Part shown: piece after piece, positions 34,552 to 42,787 of the stretch
Layout of the letters: the number at the start of each line of letters is the position of its first letter
Position numbering within the stretch: position 1 is the first letter of the stretch
DNA from: Cytophagales bacterium
Lineage (GTDB): Bacteria > Bacteroidota > Bacteroidia > Cytophagales > Spirosomataceae
DNA length: 51,404 nt
NCBI GenBank assembly: GCA_013298865.1
Contig: JAAFJL010000012.1
Location: 1-51,404 of the forward strand
Direction of reading: 5' to 3'
The notes under the pieces: generated by a model
Told to the model about the DNA's origin: nothing
Databases searched by the model: none
Seen by the model: the letters and a program-made list of their open reading frames with translations, nothing else
Made by a program: the position numbers and the translations under genes

Positions 34552-36432
34552 ATGAAAAACGCTTATTTCCTTCTCCTAAAGCAATTTATTTATCTTTTAG
34601 CTTTCTATACACTCTGCCGATTCCTCTTTTTAATATTCAACTATTCTCAATACTCAGAATTCTCTTTTGGTACAATTTGTACTTCATTTTGGCTTGGAAT
34701 CAGGTTCGATGTTGCCATTATAGTTATAATCAATGCCCTTTACGTACTGATTTCTTTGCAGCCTTACGATTTCACCCAATCTCTTCGTTTTCAGAAAATT
34801 TTAGTATATTTTTTTATTATCACCAATTTGTTTTTCATTTTACTCAACGTTAGTGATTTTGAGTATTATAAATTTATTGGACGAAGAATAAATTTTGCCA
34901 TTTGGGGAATCATTGACGACTTAAACGACCAAGTGGCAAACCTTTCATTAAAATATTGGTATTTAGCATTGATTGATATAATTCTGACAATACTTTTTGT
35001 TAAATTCTTGCCTACAAATCTTCAAAAAACTGCTCCTAAATTTACCCCTAAAATTTCCAGTAAAATTCGTTGGACTTTCGCCAGTGTTTTAATGGTAGGC
35101 GTGTGTATTGTGGGCTTCCGAGGGTTCAGAGAAAAACCTTTACGGATTACTCAGGCATTTTCTCAGAACAATAATACTTTAGGTAGTTTGGTATTAAATT
35201 CTGCTTTCACTTTCCTAACAACGATTGACGCATACGGAACGGAAAAAGTTTCTTATTTTAAAACCGAATCAGAAGTTCTTCAACAAATACAAAGAGATAC
35301 TTCAATGACAGGTTTTAGCCATACTATTCCACCAAATATTGTCATTATCATTTTTGAAAGCCTTGCTTCTGAATACATGGGCTATGGAAATGATTATCAG
35401 GGCTTTACACCTTTTATAGATAGTTTAGCAAAAGCTGGAACTACTATGAAATATAGTTTTGCAAATGGACGAGAATCCATTGATGCTGTTCCTGCAATCA
35501 CGGCATCTATCCCAAAATTGATGGATGTACCTTTTATTTCTTCCATGTATCAATCCAATAAGATTGTTGGTCTGGCGTCGTTACTATCCCAGAATGGATA
35601 TAACACAACTTTTTTTCATGGGGCAAAAAATGGTTCTATGGGTTTTGAAGGTTTCTCGCAAGTAGCGGGCTACCAGCAATATTTTGGTTTAAACGAATAT
35701 CCAGATAGAAAAGATTTTGATGGAAATTGGGGAATTTTTGATGAGCCTTTTTTACAATTTTTCAACCAAAAACTTTCTGAGGCAAAACAACCATTTTTAT
35801 CGACGGTTTTCACTTTGAGTTCCCATGTACCATATACGATTCCAGAACAACACAAAGGGAAATTCAGGAAAGGAAAATTAGAAATTCATGAATCATTGGG
35901 TTATGCCGATTTTGCTTTGCGAAGATTTTTTGATGAAGCAGCCAAACAACCTTGGTTCAAGAATACGCTTTTTGTCATTACTGGTGACCATACGCAACAA
36001 AACGCTGAACCTAAATACAAAAATGAATTAGGGCAATACCGAGTACCAATTATCTTTTTTCATGGTAATATATCTGATAATCAACACCTTAGAGAAAACC
36101 TAAAAATTGATAAAATTGTCCAACACGCAGATATAATGCCTACAATTTTAGATTATTTGAATATAAAAAATAGACACCCCCTACCCTTCGGAGAATCAAT
36201 GTTTAAACAATCAGACGGTGGTTGGGCTTTGAAATACAATGAAGGGATTTTCAGACTAACAGGACAAAATTTCCTATTGAATTTGAATAAAGACGAAGAA
36301 ATGAAAATCGAAAAATGGGGGGATTTAAACATTACTCCAAAAGCACAGCAAGAATACGAACAAAAACTAAAAGCCTATATTCAATATCATCACAATGGAT
36401 TAGTAGAAAATTCTTGGGGGAAAGGGTTGTGA
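34552..36432 (+). CDS. LTA-synthase-like membrane phosphotransferase / sulfatase family
   Basis: A 626-residue inner-membrane protein with about five N-terminal membrane segments (residues 10-190) and a periplasmic alkaline-phosphatase/sulfatase fold from about 260. The start of the fold is NIVIIIFESLASEYMGYG (metal-binding Glu), NGRESIDAVPAITASIP should hold the nucleophile Ser/Thr, and LFVITGDHTQQN is the metal-binding GDH motif. Members transfer phosphoglycerol or phosphoethanolamine to lipids or glycans; Bacteroidota lack lipoteichoic acid, so the acceptor is likely another envelope glycan or lipid. It follows the ald terminator and appears to be a single gene. Confidence 0.88.
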   Translation: MKNAYFLLLKQFIYLLAFYTLCRFLFLIFNYSQYSEFSFGTICTSFWLGIRFDVAIIVIINALYVLISLQPYDFTQSLRFQKILVYFFIITNLFFILLNVSDFEYYKFIGRRINFAIWGIIDDLNDQVANLSLKYWYLALIDIILTILFVKFLPTNLQKTAPKFTPKISSKIRWTFASVLMVGVCIVGFRGFREKPLRITQAFSQNNNTLGSLVLNSAFTFLTTIDAYGTEKVSYFKTESEVLQQIQRDTSMTGFSHTIPPNIVIIIFESLASEYMGYGNDYQGFTPFIDSLAKAGTTMKYSFANGRESIDAVPAITASIPKLMDVPFISSMYQSNKIVGLASLLSQNGYNTTFFHGAKNGSMGFEGFSQVAGYQQYFGLNEYPDRKDFDGNWGIFDEPFLQFFNQKLSEAKQPFLSTVFTLSSHVPYTIPEQHKGKFRKGKLEIHESLGYADFALRRFFDEAAKQPWFKNTLFVITGDHTQQNAEPKYKNELGQYRVPIIFFHGNISDNQHLRENLKIDKIVQHADIMPTILDYLNIKNRHPLPFGESMFKQSDGGWALKYNEGIFRLTGQNFLLNLNKDEEMKIEKWGDLNITPKAQQEYEQKLKAYIQYHHNGLVENSWGKGL

Positions 36433-36500
36433 TTGAGTGATTTGGTGAGTTGGTGAATATCGACGAACGAAAAACAAACATCGAGCATCGAAAAACGAAA
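36433..36500. repeat. Word-repeat spacer between convergent genes
   Basis: Starts with GATTGAGTGATTTGGTGAG (like 29716) and continues with CGACGAACGAAAAACAAACA and CGAGCATCGAAAAACGAAAA (like the inverse of the 12684-12835 spacer). No further structure. Confidence 0.5.
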
Positions 36501-36501
36501 A

Positions 36502-37632
36502 TCAAAACGCTTCGGCGATGAAGAAATATAAATTTTGTTGCCCGTTTCCGAAACCGTAATCAATCCTGACGTTTACATTTTCTTTGCGGTTGATTTTAAA
36601 TCGTAATCCTCCTCCATAAGAAGGCAATAACTTGGTTTCAGAAAAATCTTTCAATGAATTACTGACACTGCCAACGCCTAAGAAACCAGTAAATCCCCAA
36701 CGAGGAGCTACATTTAAACGATACTCTCCTTGTCCTGCCAAGAAATATTTATCCCTGAAACTGCCTTGATAATAGCCCCGCATAATCATGTCTCCACCCA
36801 AGAGCCCTAACTCTGTAAAAGGAACGTCTCCTTCGGTGATATAACTATAAAATTGAGCAGCAAATACATCTTTTCTATTTCGGAAAGGTCGGTAATACTT
36901 TCGAAAATCAACCACATAACGGTCAAAGTCATGTGTACTACCAATAAAACTATTATGGATTGAGTATTCTAATTGAAGATACGTTCCTTTTGTGGGCGTT
37001 AGAACATTATCACGGCTATCAAATAAAATTGCGGCGTTGATTCCCGAAATAACCGAACCATTCGTTCCCAAGCCTTTACTCTTTAAAAGCGTCCCCTTCT
37101 CTCCTGCTGTTACATTGTACGTATTCCAGTAACGATAGCCCAAACCTGCAAAAGTATTTGGACGAATTTTACGAAGTGTCAAATTTTCAAATCTAATTAA
37201 GTCGAAATTGATACCTTCCTCATTTTCAAGTTTTGCTTCCTTGCCAACGCCATAAAATAAAATTGGGAAACGATTAAAACCCCAAGCCCCGAAGATGAGA
37301 TACTTTTCTTTATTAGTAAAAATTTGGTAGTTATTTTCAAGAATAAACTGTTTATTGATGGAGTATTGAGCAAAAATTGCCATGTTTGACACTCTCGTGA
37401 GGGTATCTCCTTGTCCACCAAAATTGGCAAATCTTTTTACCCCAACACCCAATACCCAACTCGTTTCAGGCATATAAAAAGTAAAAGGGGCAATCAGGTA
37501 TTTATCTCCCGTAAAAAATTTGACAATTTTAGCATTGCTAAGTCCAGATTTTTGGGTAGAATCTATCAGTTCAGAAGCGGTTACTTTGAAGGTTGTGAGG
37601 AAAAGTATGAGTAATAATGCTTTGTTAATCAT
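36502..37632 (-). CDS. Omp85/BamA-type outer-membrane barrel protein
   Basis: A 376-residue outer-membrane protein with a signal peptide (MINKALLLILFLTTFKVTA). The sequence is a succession of amphipathic strands, with the surface-antigen (D15/Omp85 barrel) features DSRDNVLTPTKGTYLQLEY and LGLLGGDMIMRGYYQGSFRD, and an aromatic last residue (FFIAEAF). No POTRA repeats precede the barrel, so it is a short member of the family, unlike full BamA; such barrel-only proteins (often annotated BamA/TamA family) are common in Bacteroidota. The function is unknown; possibly a translocation pore or a structural barrel. Confidence 0.88.
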   Translation of the reverse strand: MINKALLLILFLTTFKVTASELIDSTQKSGLSNAKIVKFFTGDKYLIAPFTFYMPETSWVLGVGVKRFANFGGQGDTLTRVSNMAIFAQYSINKQFILENNYQIFTNKEKYLIFGAWGFNRFPILFYGVGKEAKLENEEGINFDLIRFENLTLRKIRPNTFAGLGYRYWNTYNVTAGEKGTLLKSKGLGTNGSVISGINAAILFDSRDNVLTPTKGTYLQLEYSIHNSFIGSTHDFDRYVVDFRKYYRPFRNRKDVFAAQFYSYITEGDVPFTELGLLGGDMIMRGYYQGSFRDKYFLAGQGEYRLNVAPRWGFTGFLGVGSVSNSLKDFSETKLLPSYGGGLRFKINRKENVNVRIDYGFGNGQQNLYFFIAEAF

Positions 37633-37783
37633 TGAAAATATTGTACAATTTCTTTTTATTCTATACGATTTCTAAGAAAATACGGTGGGGTCTTTTTTGT
37701 ATTATTCTAATGTTTAAGTTTATATAACAACGCTGAAAAATATTAGTTCAGTATTGATTTTAACATTTATAAAAAAATAAATC

Positions 37784-38236
37784 ATGGAAACCAAGATTAA
37801 AGAAACCATCAAACTAATTAGAACATTAGTTTTGGCTATTGTAGTACTTTTTGGAATTACGTTATTGAGTTTCATTTCCTTAAAGAATGATATTCAAGGA
37901 GTTAAAGTCGAAAGTGTTCAAACAAATTCATTGCCAAAAGTTCCTGTCGAATCTGCATTAGTAGCAAAAGGGAGAGAATTGTTTGATTTAAACTGCAAAA
38001 GTTGTCATGCTGCAAGTGACGAAATCGTGATTGGACCTGGCTTGAAGGGGATTAGCCAAAGACGAGATTTGGATTGGATTACTAAATGGGTTCAGAACTC
38101 AGGAAATGTAATTAAAAGTGGAGATAAATATGCAATTGAGGTTTTCAATAAATATAACAAAATACAGATGACTAATTTTGAAAAACTTTCAGATGAAGAC
38201 GTAAAAGCAATTGTAGCGTATGTAGAAGTGCAGTAG
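37784..38236 (+). CDS. Membrane-anchored c-type cytochrome
   Basis: A 150-residue single-haem cytochrome. One N-terminal membrane segment (about 15-37, LVLAIVVLFGITLLSFISL) is followed by a short linker and a class I cytochrome c domain with haem site CKSCH (about residue 70-74), an IGPGLKGI loop and a likely axial Met in IQMTNF; it ends in SDEDVKAIVAYVEVQ as usual. It would carry electrons on the periplasmic side, but no oxidase or reductase gene is adjacent. It is divergent from the barrel protein across 151 AT-rich bases. Confidence 0.92.
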   Translation: METKIKETIKLIRTLVLAIVVLFGITLLSFISLKNDIQGVKVESVQTNSLPKVPVESALVAKGRELFDLNCKSCHAASDEIVIGPGLKGISQRRDLDWITKWVQNSGNVIKSGDKYAIEVFNKYNKIQMTNFEKLSDEDVKAIVAYVEVQ

Positions 38237-38260
38237 AGGTTTGTTTTTTTGTCGTTTAAA

Positions 38261-38348
38261 GTCAAAAGTTTATGAGTTAAATGTTGAAAGTATTTTGGCT
38301 GACGCTGACAATATTTCTACCTAAACTTTGAACTCATAAACTTTTGAC
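38261..38348. repeat. Perfect 18-base inverted repeat between convergent genes
   Basis: GTCAAAAGTTTATGAGTT (38261-38278) and AACTCATAAACTTTTGAC (38331-38348) are exact inverses with 52 bases between them. They lie between the cytochrome and methyltransferase genes, followed by TTTTTAC, so termination in both directions is possible. Confidence 0.7.
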
Positions 38349-38380
38349 TTTTTACACAACCCCACCTCGCTTAAAGTCAA

Positions 38381-39148
38381 TTACTTCTGACACAAATAGA
38401 CAATTTCGTCTTTTGGTAAACAGAATCGCTCCACTTTTGCTGCATCCATTTCCATTACAAATCTATCTTCTGTAACTTTCCAACCACCCTGTTCTAATCT
38501 TCGTCCATAATCTTGACCAAAAATTCGATAATGGTCATCTTGTTTAAAAAGTCGCTCTCTTTCTTTTGGGTCAGTAATAGTTTTATCTTCAAAAGTTGTA
38601 GCTAATTTCCAATCCTGTGGAGACTGCATAATTGCCCAGCCAGTAGGTTTTAGCACTCTTTTCATTTCTTGCATACATCTAATGTCATCCTCAACGTGTT
38701 CTAAAACGTGGTTGCAAAACACAACATCAAAAGTATTTTCTTCAAACGGAATATGATGTAAATCCATTTTAACTTTTGCCAAAGGCGACTCAATATCAGC
38801 CGTGATATAGTCTAAATTCTTCATTTTCTCGAAACGGTCAATGAAACAATACTCTGGGGCAACATGAAGCACTTTGAGGTTATCTTTGAAAAAATTCGTT
38901 TTCTGCTGCAAATATAGATACATCAAACGGTGACGTTCCAAAGCCAAGCAGTTAGGACAAAGAGCATTTTCACGAGGTTCTAAACGACCATAAGGTAAAA
39001 GTTTACTAAAAGTAGCATCACAAACGGTACATTCTACTTTGTTTCCTCTGAGGAAAAGACCATAAGTTTTTGTCGCAAAATGCCCTACTAACTGAATATA
39101 TTTTCTCGGAATGTTCCTGAGCGTCCAACTAATAATATGTTTAATCAT
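38381..39148 (-). CDS. SAM-dependent methyltransferase with N-terminal zinc-finger-like motif
   Basis: A 255-residue class I methyltransferase. Residues about 36-70 have the pattern CTVCDATFSKLLPYG, CPNCLALERHRLMYL (four Cys in two CxxC pairs), a probable zinc finger seen in a Bacteroidota subgroup. The SAM-binding core follows (VLHVAPEYCFIDRF, YITADIESPLAKVKMDLHHI, FDVVFCNHVLEHVEDD, MKRVLKPTGWAIMQSP). The family includes sugar and lipid methyltransferases; no substrate can be named. No partner gene is adjacent. Confidence 0.87.
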   Translation of the reverse strand: MIKHIISWTLRNIPRKYIQLVGHFATKTYGLFLRGNKVECTVCDATFSKLLPYGRLEPRENALCPNCLALERHRLMYLYLQQKTNFFKDNLKVLHVAPEYCFIDRFEKMKNLDYITADIESPLAKVKMDLHHIPFEENTFDVVFCNHVLEHVEDDIRCMQEMKRVLKPTGWAIMQSPQDWKLATTFEDKTITDPKERERLFKQDDHYRIFGQDYGRRLEQGGWKVTEDRFVMEMDAAKVERFCLPKDEIVYLCQK

Positions 39149-39228
39149 TTACTTTCAATTAAGAATTAAGAAATATGAATTAATCGTGGTTTTGAAATCC
39201 TTCACAAAGATAAAAAATAAAGGTTGTC

Positions 39229-39331
39229 TGACAATTTTTGTGGTCACAGAGTATCTCAGAGTTTTGCACTGAGTCACACTAAGAAAATACTTTTTAACTC
39301 TTTGTTATACTTTGTGTCCACAAAACTGTCA
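39229..39331. repeat. Dispersed palindromic repeat, copy 2
   Basis: Begins TGACAATTTTTGTGGTCACA and ends with TGTCCACAAAACTGTCA, its imperfect inverse, forming a long hairpin. It shares sequence with the copy at 19100-19215. It lies inside the 347-base gene-free stretch 39149-39495, together with a terminator (39361-39396) and an AT-rich hairpin-prone stretch of TTTTCAAATT words at 39430-39495. Confidence 0.8.
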
Positions 39332-39360
39332 TAGAACCCAAATAAATTCCTTAGCTTTCA

Positions 39361-39396
39361 AAAAAAAGTTTCCTGAACAAGAAGTACAGGAAACTT
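39361..39396 (-). terminator. Terminator downstream of the second DUF1080 gene
   Basis: AAGTTTCCTG / CAGGAAACTT around an 11-base loop; on the minus strand it is followed by seven T. It lies 100 bases after the DUF1080 stop at 39496. Confidence 0.8.
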
Positions 39397-39495
39397 AGAA
39401 ATTGAAAATAAATAAAATAACATTTCTGACAAATTAAAATTTGGAATTAGACATTTTCAAATTGACTAATTTTCAAATTTCCAAATTAAAAAATT

Positions 39496-40257
39496 TTACA
39501 TCTCTCTAATCCAAATATTGCGGTAACTTACCAAATTGCCATGGTCTTGCAACGAAATCGGACCTTTCGGACCATGTACTGGGTTCGTTGGCTGACCGAT
39601 ATAGTTCGTTACACCTTGAATCTTTGTGTGATTTTGTACCACAACGCCATTATGAATCACCGTTAGATAACCAGGACTTTCAATTCCTCCATTTACGGTA
39701 AACCTTGGGGCAGTGTAAATTATATCATATACATTCCAATCCCCCATTTTGCTTGTGGCATTCACCAAAGGAGGATTTTGTTTGTAAATAGACCCCGCTT
39801 GTCCATTTCTATATGTACGATTTTGGTATGAATTTAAAATCTGAACCTCATAAATTCCATGAAAAAATACCCCACTATTTCCTTTACCTTGACTTTTTAT
39901 TTCGTCTGCTTCATTGGGCGACCGCCACTCTATATGTAACTGACAGTCACCGAATTGCTTTTTTGTAGAGATATTTCCCGTACCTTTTGCCACAGTAAGA
40001 ATTCCGTCTTTTACCTCCCATTTTGCAGGACCATTGTCTTTAATCGATTCCCATTGATTTATGTCTTTTCCATCAAATAAAACTACGGCATCAGACGGAA
40101 TTGCTCCAGGCGTAACCACCCTTACTTCTGGGTCCCAATACTCTGTTACATCAGGTTTTTCTGGATTTTTTTGTACAAAGCGAAAATCTTGGGCATTTAT
40201 TTTGTTAATGAATAATGAAAATACTACCCCAAAGATGATTTTTTTATTGATTTGCAT
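39496..40257 (-). CDS. Secreted 3-keto-disaccharide hydrolase family (DUF1080) protein, short form
   Basis: A 253-residue secreted protein with a signal peptide (MQINKKIIFGVVFSLFINKINA). The DUF1080 domain covers AVVLFDGKDINQWESIKDN, AKWEVKDGILTVAKGTG, FGDCQLHIEWRSPNE, GNSGVFFHGIYEVQILNSYQ, YDIIYTAPRF and VVQNHTKIQGVTNY, ending LVSYRNIWIREM. This form has the longer loop with NRTYRNGQAGSIYKQNPPLV typical of Bacteroidota and planctomycete hydrolases. It is expected to act on glycans in the periplasm or outside the cell; its substrate is unknown. It is divergent from the 178-residue secreted protein, 29 bases away. Confidence 0.9.
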   Translation of the reverse strand: MQINKKIIFGVVFSLFINKINAQDFRFVQKNPEKPDVTEYWDPEVRVVTPGAIPSDAVVLFDGKDINQWESIKDNGPAKWEVKDGILTVAKGTGNISTKKQFGDCQLHIEWRSPNEADEIKSQGKGNSGVFFHGIYEVQILNSYQNRTYRNGQAGSIYKQNPPLVNATSKMGDWNVYDIIYTAPRFTVNGGIESPGYLTVIHNGVVVQNHTKIQGVTNYIGQPTNPVHGPKGPISLQDHGNLVSYRNIWIREM

Positions 40258-40286
40258 GGTAATAATTTGTTAAGTTTACTTTTAAA

Positions 40287-40823
40287 ATGATTAATATGAC
40301 AATACTACAAAAAAAATGGTTTTTAATTCTATTTCTATGCGGATTTATACTCATAGGGGTAAAAGCTCAGGAAAAACCCTTTCAATATTTGGATATGAAT
40401 ACCCTATTGAAAGATAAAAAAATACTGGCTATCAAACAACAATTACCCGCAGGTTGGGAATTTAAAGCCAATGGCAGCCAGTTATTTTTGATCAGAAAGC
40501 AACAAGTTATTGTACCATTTGGAGCTGTAAGAAGCACTGGTTCAAAGGCTGAGACAATTACAAAAACGATTGGGGGGAAGAAAGTAATGCTTTTGAAAAC
40601 TCAAGCATTTATTTTATTTACGGTTGAAAAGAAAATGACTTTTTCTTCTGATAAACCACAAAAATTCAATGCCTTGAATGTCTTTAACTCGGATTATTAT
40701 ACTTTCATGTTGTGGGAAAAACAAGGATATTCAAAATCTGAGCAAGTAGAACCTCAGACATTAATGAATGAATTTGATGCAATTGTGAGTATTTTTGCAG
40801 AAAAATGCGAAAAAATTAAATAA
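40287..40823 (+). CDS. Secreted or membrane-anchored protein of unknown function
   Basis: A 178-residue protein with a hydrophobic N terminus (WFLILFLCGFILIGVKAQ), cleavable after residue about 27 or acting as an anchor. The mature part is basic with no known motif (LPAGWEFKANGSQLFLIRKQ). An in-frame ATG at 40296 is an equally good start. It is followed after 11 bases by the 114-residue membrane protein, so the two are likely co-transcribed. The family is not recognised. Confidence 0.65.
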   Translation: MINMTILQKKWFLILFLCGFILIGVKAQEKPFQYLDMNTLLKDKKILAIKQQLPAGWEFKANGSQLFLIRKQQVIVPFGAVRSTGSKAETITKTIGGKKVMLLKTQAFILFTVEKKMTFSSDKPQKFNALNVFNSDYYTFMLWEKQGYSKSEQVEPQTLMNEFDAIVSIFAEKCEKIK

Positions 40824-40834
40824 ACTTAACCAAT

Positions 40835-41179
40835 ATGAAACCAGACATCCCTAACAAAGCCCCAGGACAAAAATTGATTAAAAGAATGCCACTTCGTACC
40901 AAATGGTTACTATGCGGAGGCGGAGGATTATTACTTGTTGGTTTGGGAATTTCGATAGTTGCTACTGCGGCAGTAAAAAAAGCAGATGTGAATGTAGCTT
41001 TTATAACATGGTTTTTTATGGGACTTTACGGTCTGATAATCACCAATTTAGGCTTGGTTTGTTTCGGACAGGCAGTAAGATTTAGGGTGATGATGGACAT
41101 TAATAAACGTTTCAGTAAACAAGAAAAAGAGTTAGCAAAACGCTTTAAAAAGACTGGAAAGCCACAAGAAAAAGTTTAG
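40835..41179 (+). CDS. Small two-helix membrane protein
   Basis: A 114-residue protein with two membrane segments, about 25-48 (WLLCGGGGLLLVGLGISIVA) and 55-80 (VAFITWFFMGLYGLIITNLG), and a basic C-terminal tail (FSKQEKELAKRFKKTGKP) that should lie in the cytoplasm. Unknown function. It forms a pair with the preceding gene and ends before a bidirectional terminator. Confidence 0.7.
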   Translation: MKPDIPNKAPGQKLIKRMPLRTKWLLCGGGGLLLVGLGISIVATAAVKKADVNVAFITWFFMGLYGLIITNLGLVCFGQAVRFRVMMDINKRFSKQEKELAKRFKKTGKPQEKV

Positions 41180-41206
41180 GTAAAGAAATAATTACCTAAA
41201 ACGAAA

Positions 41207-41230
41207 AAAACCTCGCTTTTGCGAGGTTTT
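41207..41230. terminator. Bidirectional terminator
   Basis: AAAACCTCGC / GCGAGGTTTT with a four-base loop. On the minus strand it is followed by seven T, and on the plus strand by TTTT. It terminates the small-protein gene (stop 41256) and the plus-strand membrane gene. The better T run is on the minus strand, which supports transcription of the 51-residue gene. Confidence 0.88.
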
Positions 41231-41255
41231 AAATTCTTAGAAGAAATTCGTAGAA

Positions 41256-41411
41256 TTACTTCGCAGCCTTTGCAGCGAATTCAGCTTTGATTGCCTCAAC
41301 ATCGACCAATCTGATAGTTGGTTTTTGAGTCAATTTCTTGATGCCTTCAACCTTGTTAGTGGCTATTGAACGATTTCTTTTCTCTTTTCTAATTAGTCTT
41401 GTAACTGCCAT
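41256..41411 (-). CDS. 51-residue basic protein
   Basis: A small, highly basic protein (MAVTRLIRKEKRNRS, NKVEGIKKLTQKPTIRLVDV, EAIKAEFAAKAAK) with a net positive N-terminal half and an alanine/lysine-rich C terminus. The start is ATG at 41411, as upstream the frame runs into hisS. Composition resembles small ribosome-associated or nucleic-acid-binding proteins, but the family was not identified. A strong terminator follows the stop codon, which argues that it is expressed. Its start codon lies five bases from the divergent hisS start. Confidence 0.7.
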   Translation of the reverse strand: MAVTRLIRKEKRNRSIATNKVEGIKKLTQKPTIRLVDVEAIKAEFAAKAAK

Positions 41412-41416
41412 TGCAA

Positions 41417-42775
41417 ATGAGTAAACCAAGTTTGGTAAGAGGAACACGGGATTTTGGACCCGATAAAATGATTCGTCGGAATTTTATTTTTAATACCATT
41501 AAATCTGTTTTTGAATTATACGGTTTTCAACCAATTGAAACTCCTGCGATGGAAAACCTATCTACTTTGATGGGTAAATATGGTGAAGAAGGTGATCAAC
41601 TTTTGTTCAAAATCTTGAATTCTGGAAATTTTTCTGAGAAACTCAATCAAACGGATTTAGAAGATGGTTATAAAAAACTGACTTCTAAAATAGCTGAAAA
41701 AGGGCTAAAATATGACCTGACAGTTCCTTTTGCAAGATATGTTGTGATGAATCGCTCTGATTTACCAATGCCTTTCAAGCGTTATCAGATTCAACCTGTT
41801 TGGCGTGGCGACCGTCCACAAAAGGGTCGTTACAGGGAATTTTATCAGTGTGATGCCGACGTTGTTGGTACAGATTCGCTCTTGTGCGAGGCGGAAATCG
41901 TGTTGATGGTGCATGAAGTGATGACCAAATTAGGCATAGATTTTTCTTTGAAAATTAATAATCGTAAAGTGTTAACTGGACTTTCTGAAGCAATTGGTGC
42001 AGCAGGACAAGAGAGTACACTTGCCGTTGCGATTGATAAATTAGATAAAATTGGGAAAGAAAAGGTTTTAGAAGAATTAGCTGAAAAAGGTTTTTCAGCA
42101 GAAGCATTGTCTAAACTTGACCCTGTTTTTAGTATTTCTGGAACAAATCAAGAAAAATTTGAGCAATTAGAAATTTTATTAGAAAACTCTGCAACTGGAA
42201 AACAAGGAATTACAGAACTAAAACAAGTATGGGATTATGTTGCAGCTTTTGGGGTTTCAGAGAAAAATATTGAATTGGACATTACCCTTGCCCGTGGATT
42301 ATCGTATTATACAGGGGCGATTTTTGAAGTAAAAGCTCTTGGCGTACAAATTGGTTCAATCACTGGCGGAGGGCGTTATGATAACCTAACAGGAACTTTT
42401 GGAGTAGCTGGATTATCAGGCGTTGGGATTTCGTTTGGCGTTGACAGAATCTATGATGTAATGGAAGAATTAAATTTATTTCCTGATAATCAATCGGTTA
42501 CAACTCAATTATTGTTCTGTCATTTTGGAAAAACTGAATTTGACTATGCCCTGCCATTGTTAAAACTTGCCAGAGAAAAAGGCGTAAATGCTGAGTTATA
42601 TCCAGACATTTCCAAAATAAAAAAACAGTTGGATTATGCCGATAGAAAGAAAATTACCTACGTCTGTATCATTGGTTCTGAGGAAATGGAAACGGGTAAA
42701 TTGACACTTAAAAATATGATTTCGGGCGAGCAAGAGAAGTTGGAGATAGGAGAGATTTTGAGTAAATTAGGATAA
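41417..42775 (+). CDS. hisS: Histidyl-tRNA synthetase
   Basis: Class II aminoacyl-tRNA synthetase charging tRNA-His. The 452-residue protein has motif 1 region (FQPIETPAMENL), motif 2 (FKRYQIQPVWRGDRPQKGRY, REFYQCDADVVG), the histidine-specific motifs LARGLSYYTGAIFEV and GGRYDNLTGTFG, motif 3 (GVGISFGVDRI) and the C-terminal anticodon-binding domain (LLFCHFGKTEFDYAL...). The frame can begin with TTG at 41411, but ATG at 41417 (MSKPSLVRGTRDFGP) is the natural start. It is followed after 12 bases by the PD-(D/E)XK-like gene, and then by aldose epimerase, probably in one operon. Confidence 0.97.
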   Translation: MSKPSLVRGTRDFGPDKMIRRNFIFNTIKSVFELYGFQPIETPAMENLSTLMGKYGEEGDQLLFKILNSGNFSEKLNQTDLEDGYKKLTSKIAEKGLKYDLTVPFARYVVMNRSDLPMPFKRYQIQPVWRGDRPQKGRYREFYQCDADVVGTDSLLCEAEIVLMVHEVMTKLGIDFSLKINNRKVLTGLSEAIGAAGQESTLAVAIDKLDKIGKEKVLEELAEKGFSAEALSKLDPVFSISGTNQEKFEQLEILLENSATGKQGITELKQVWDYVAAFGVSEKNIELDITLARGLSYYTGAIFEVKALGVQIGSITGGGRYDNLTGTFGVAGLSGVGISFGVDRIYDVMEELNLFPDNQSVTTQLLFCHFGKTEFDYALPLLKLAREKGVNAELYPDISKIKKQLDYADRKKITYVCIIGSEEMETGKLTLKNMISGEQEKLEIGEILSKLG

Positions 42776-42787
42776 AAAACAGCAATT

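Noticed and set aside
36502-37632. BamA itself
   Set aside because: It is too short, with no POTRA domains; it belongs to the barrel-only Omp85-type group rather than the essential assembly factor.
38381-39148. Ubiquinone or menaquinone methyltransferase
   Set aside because: The N-terminal Cys pairs and divergent core place it outside that group; no quinone gene is nearby.
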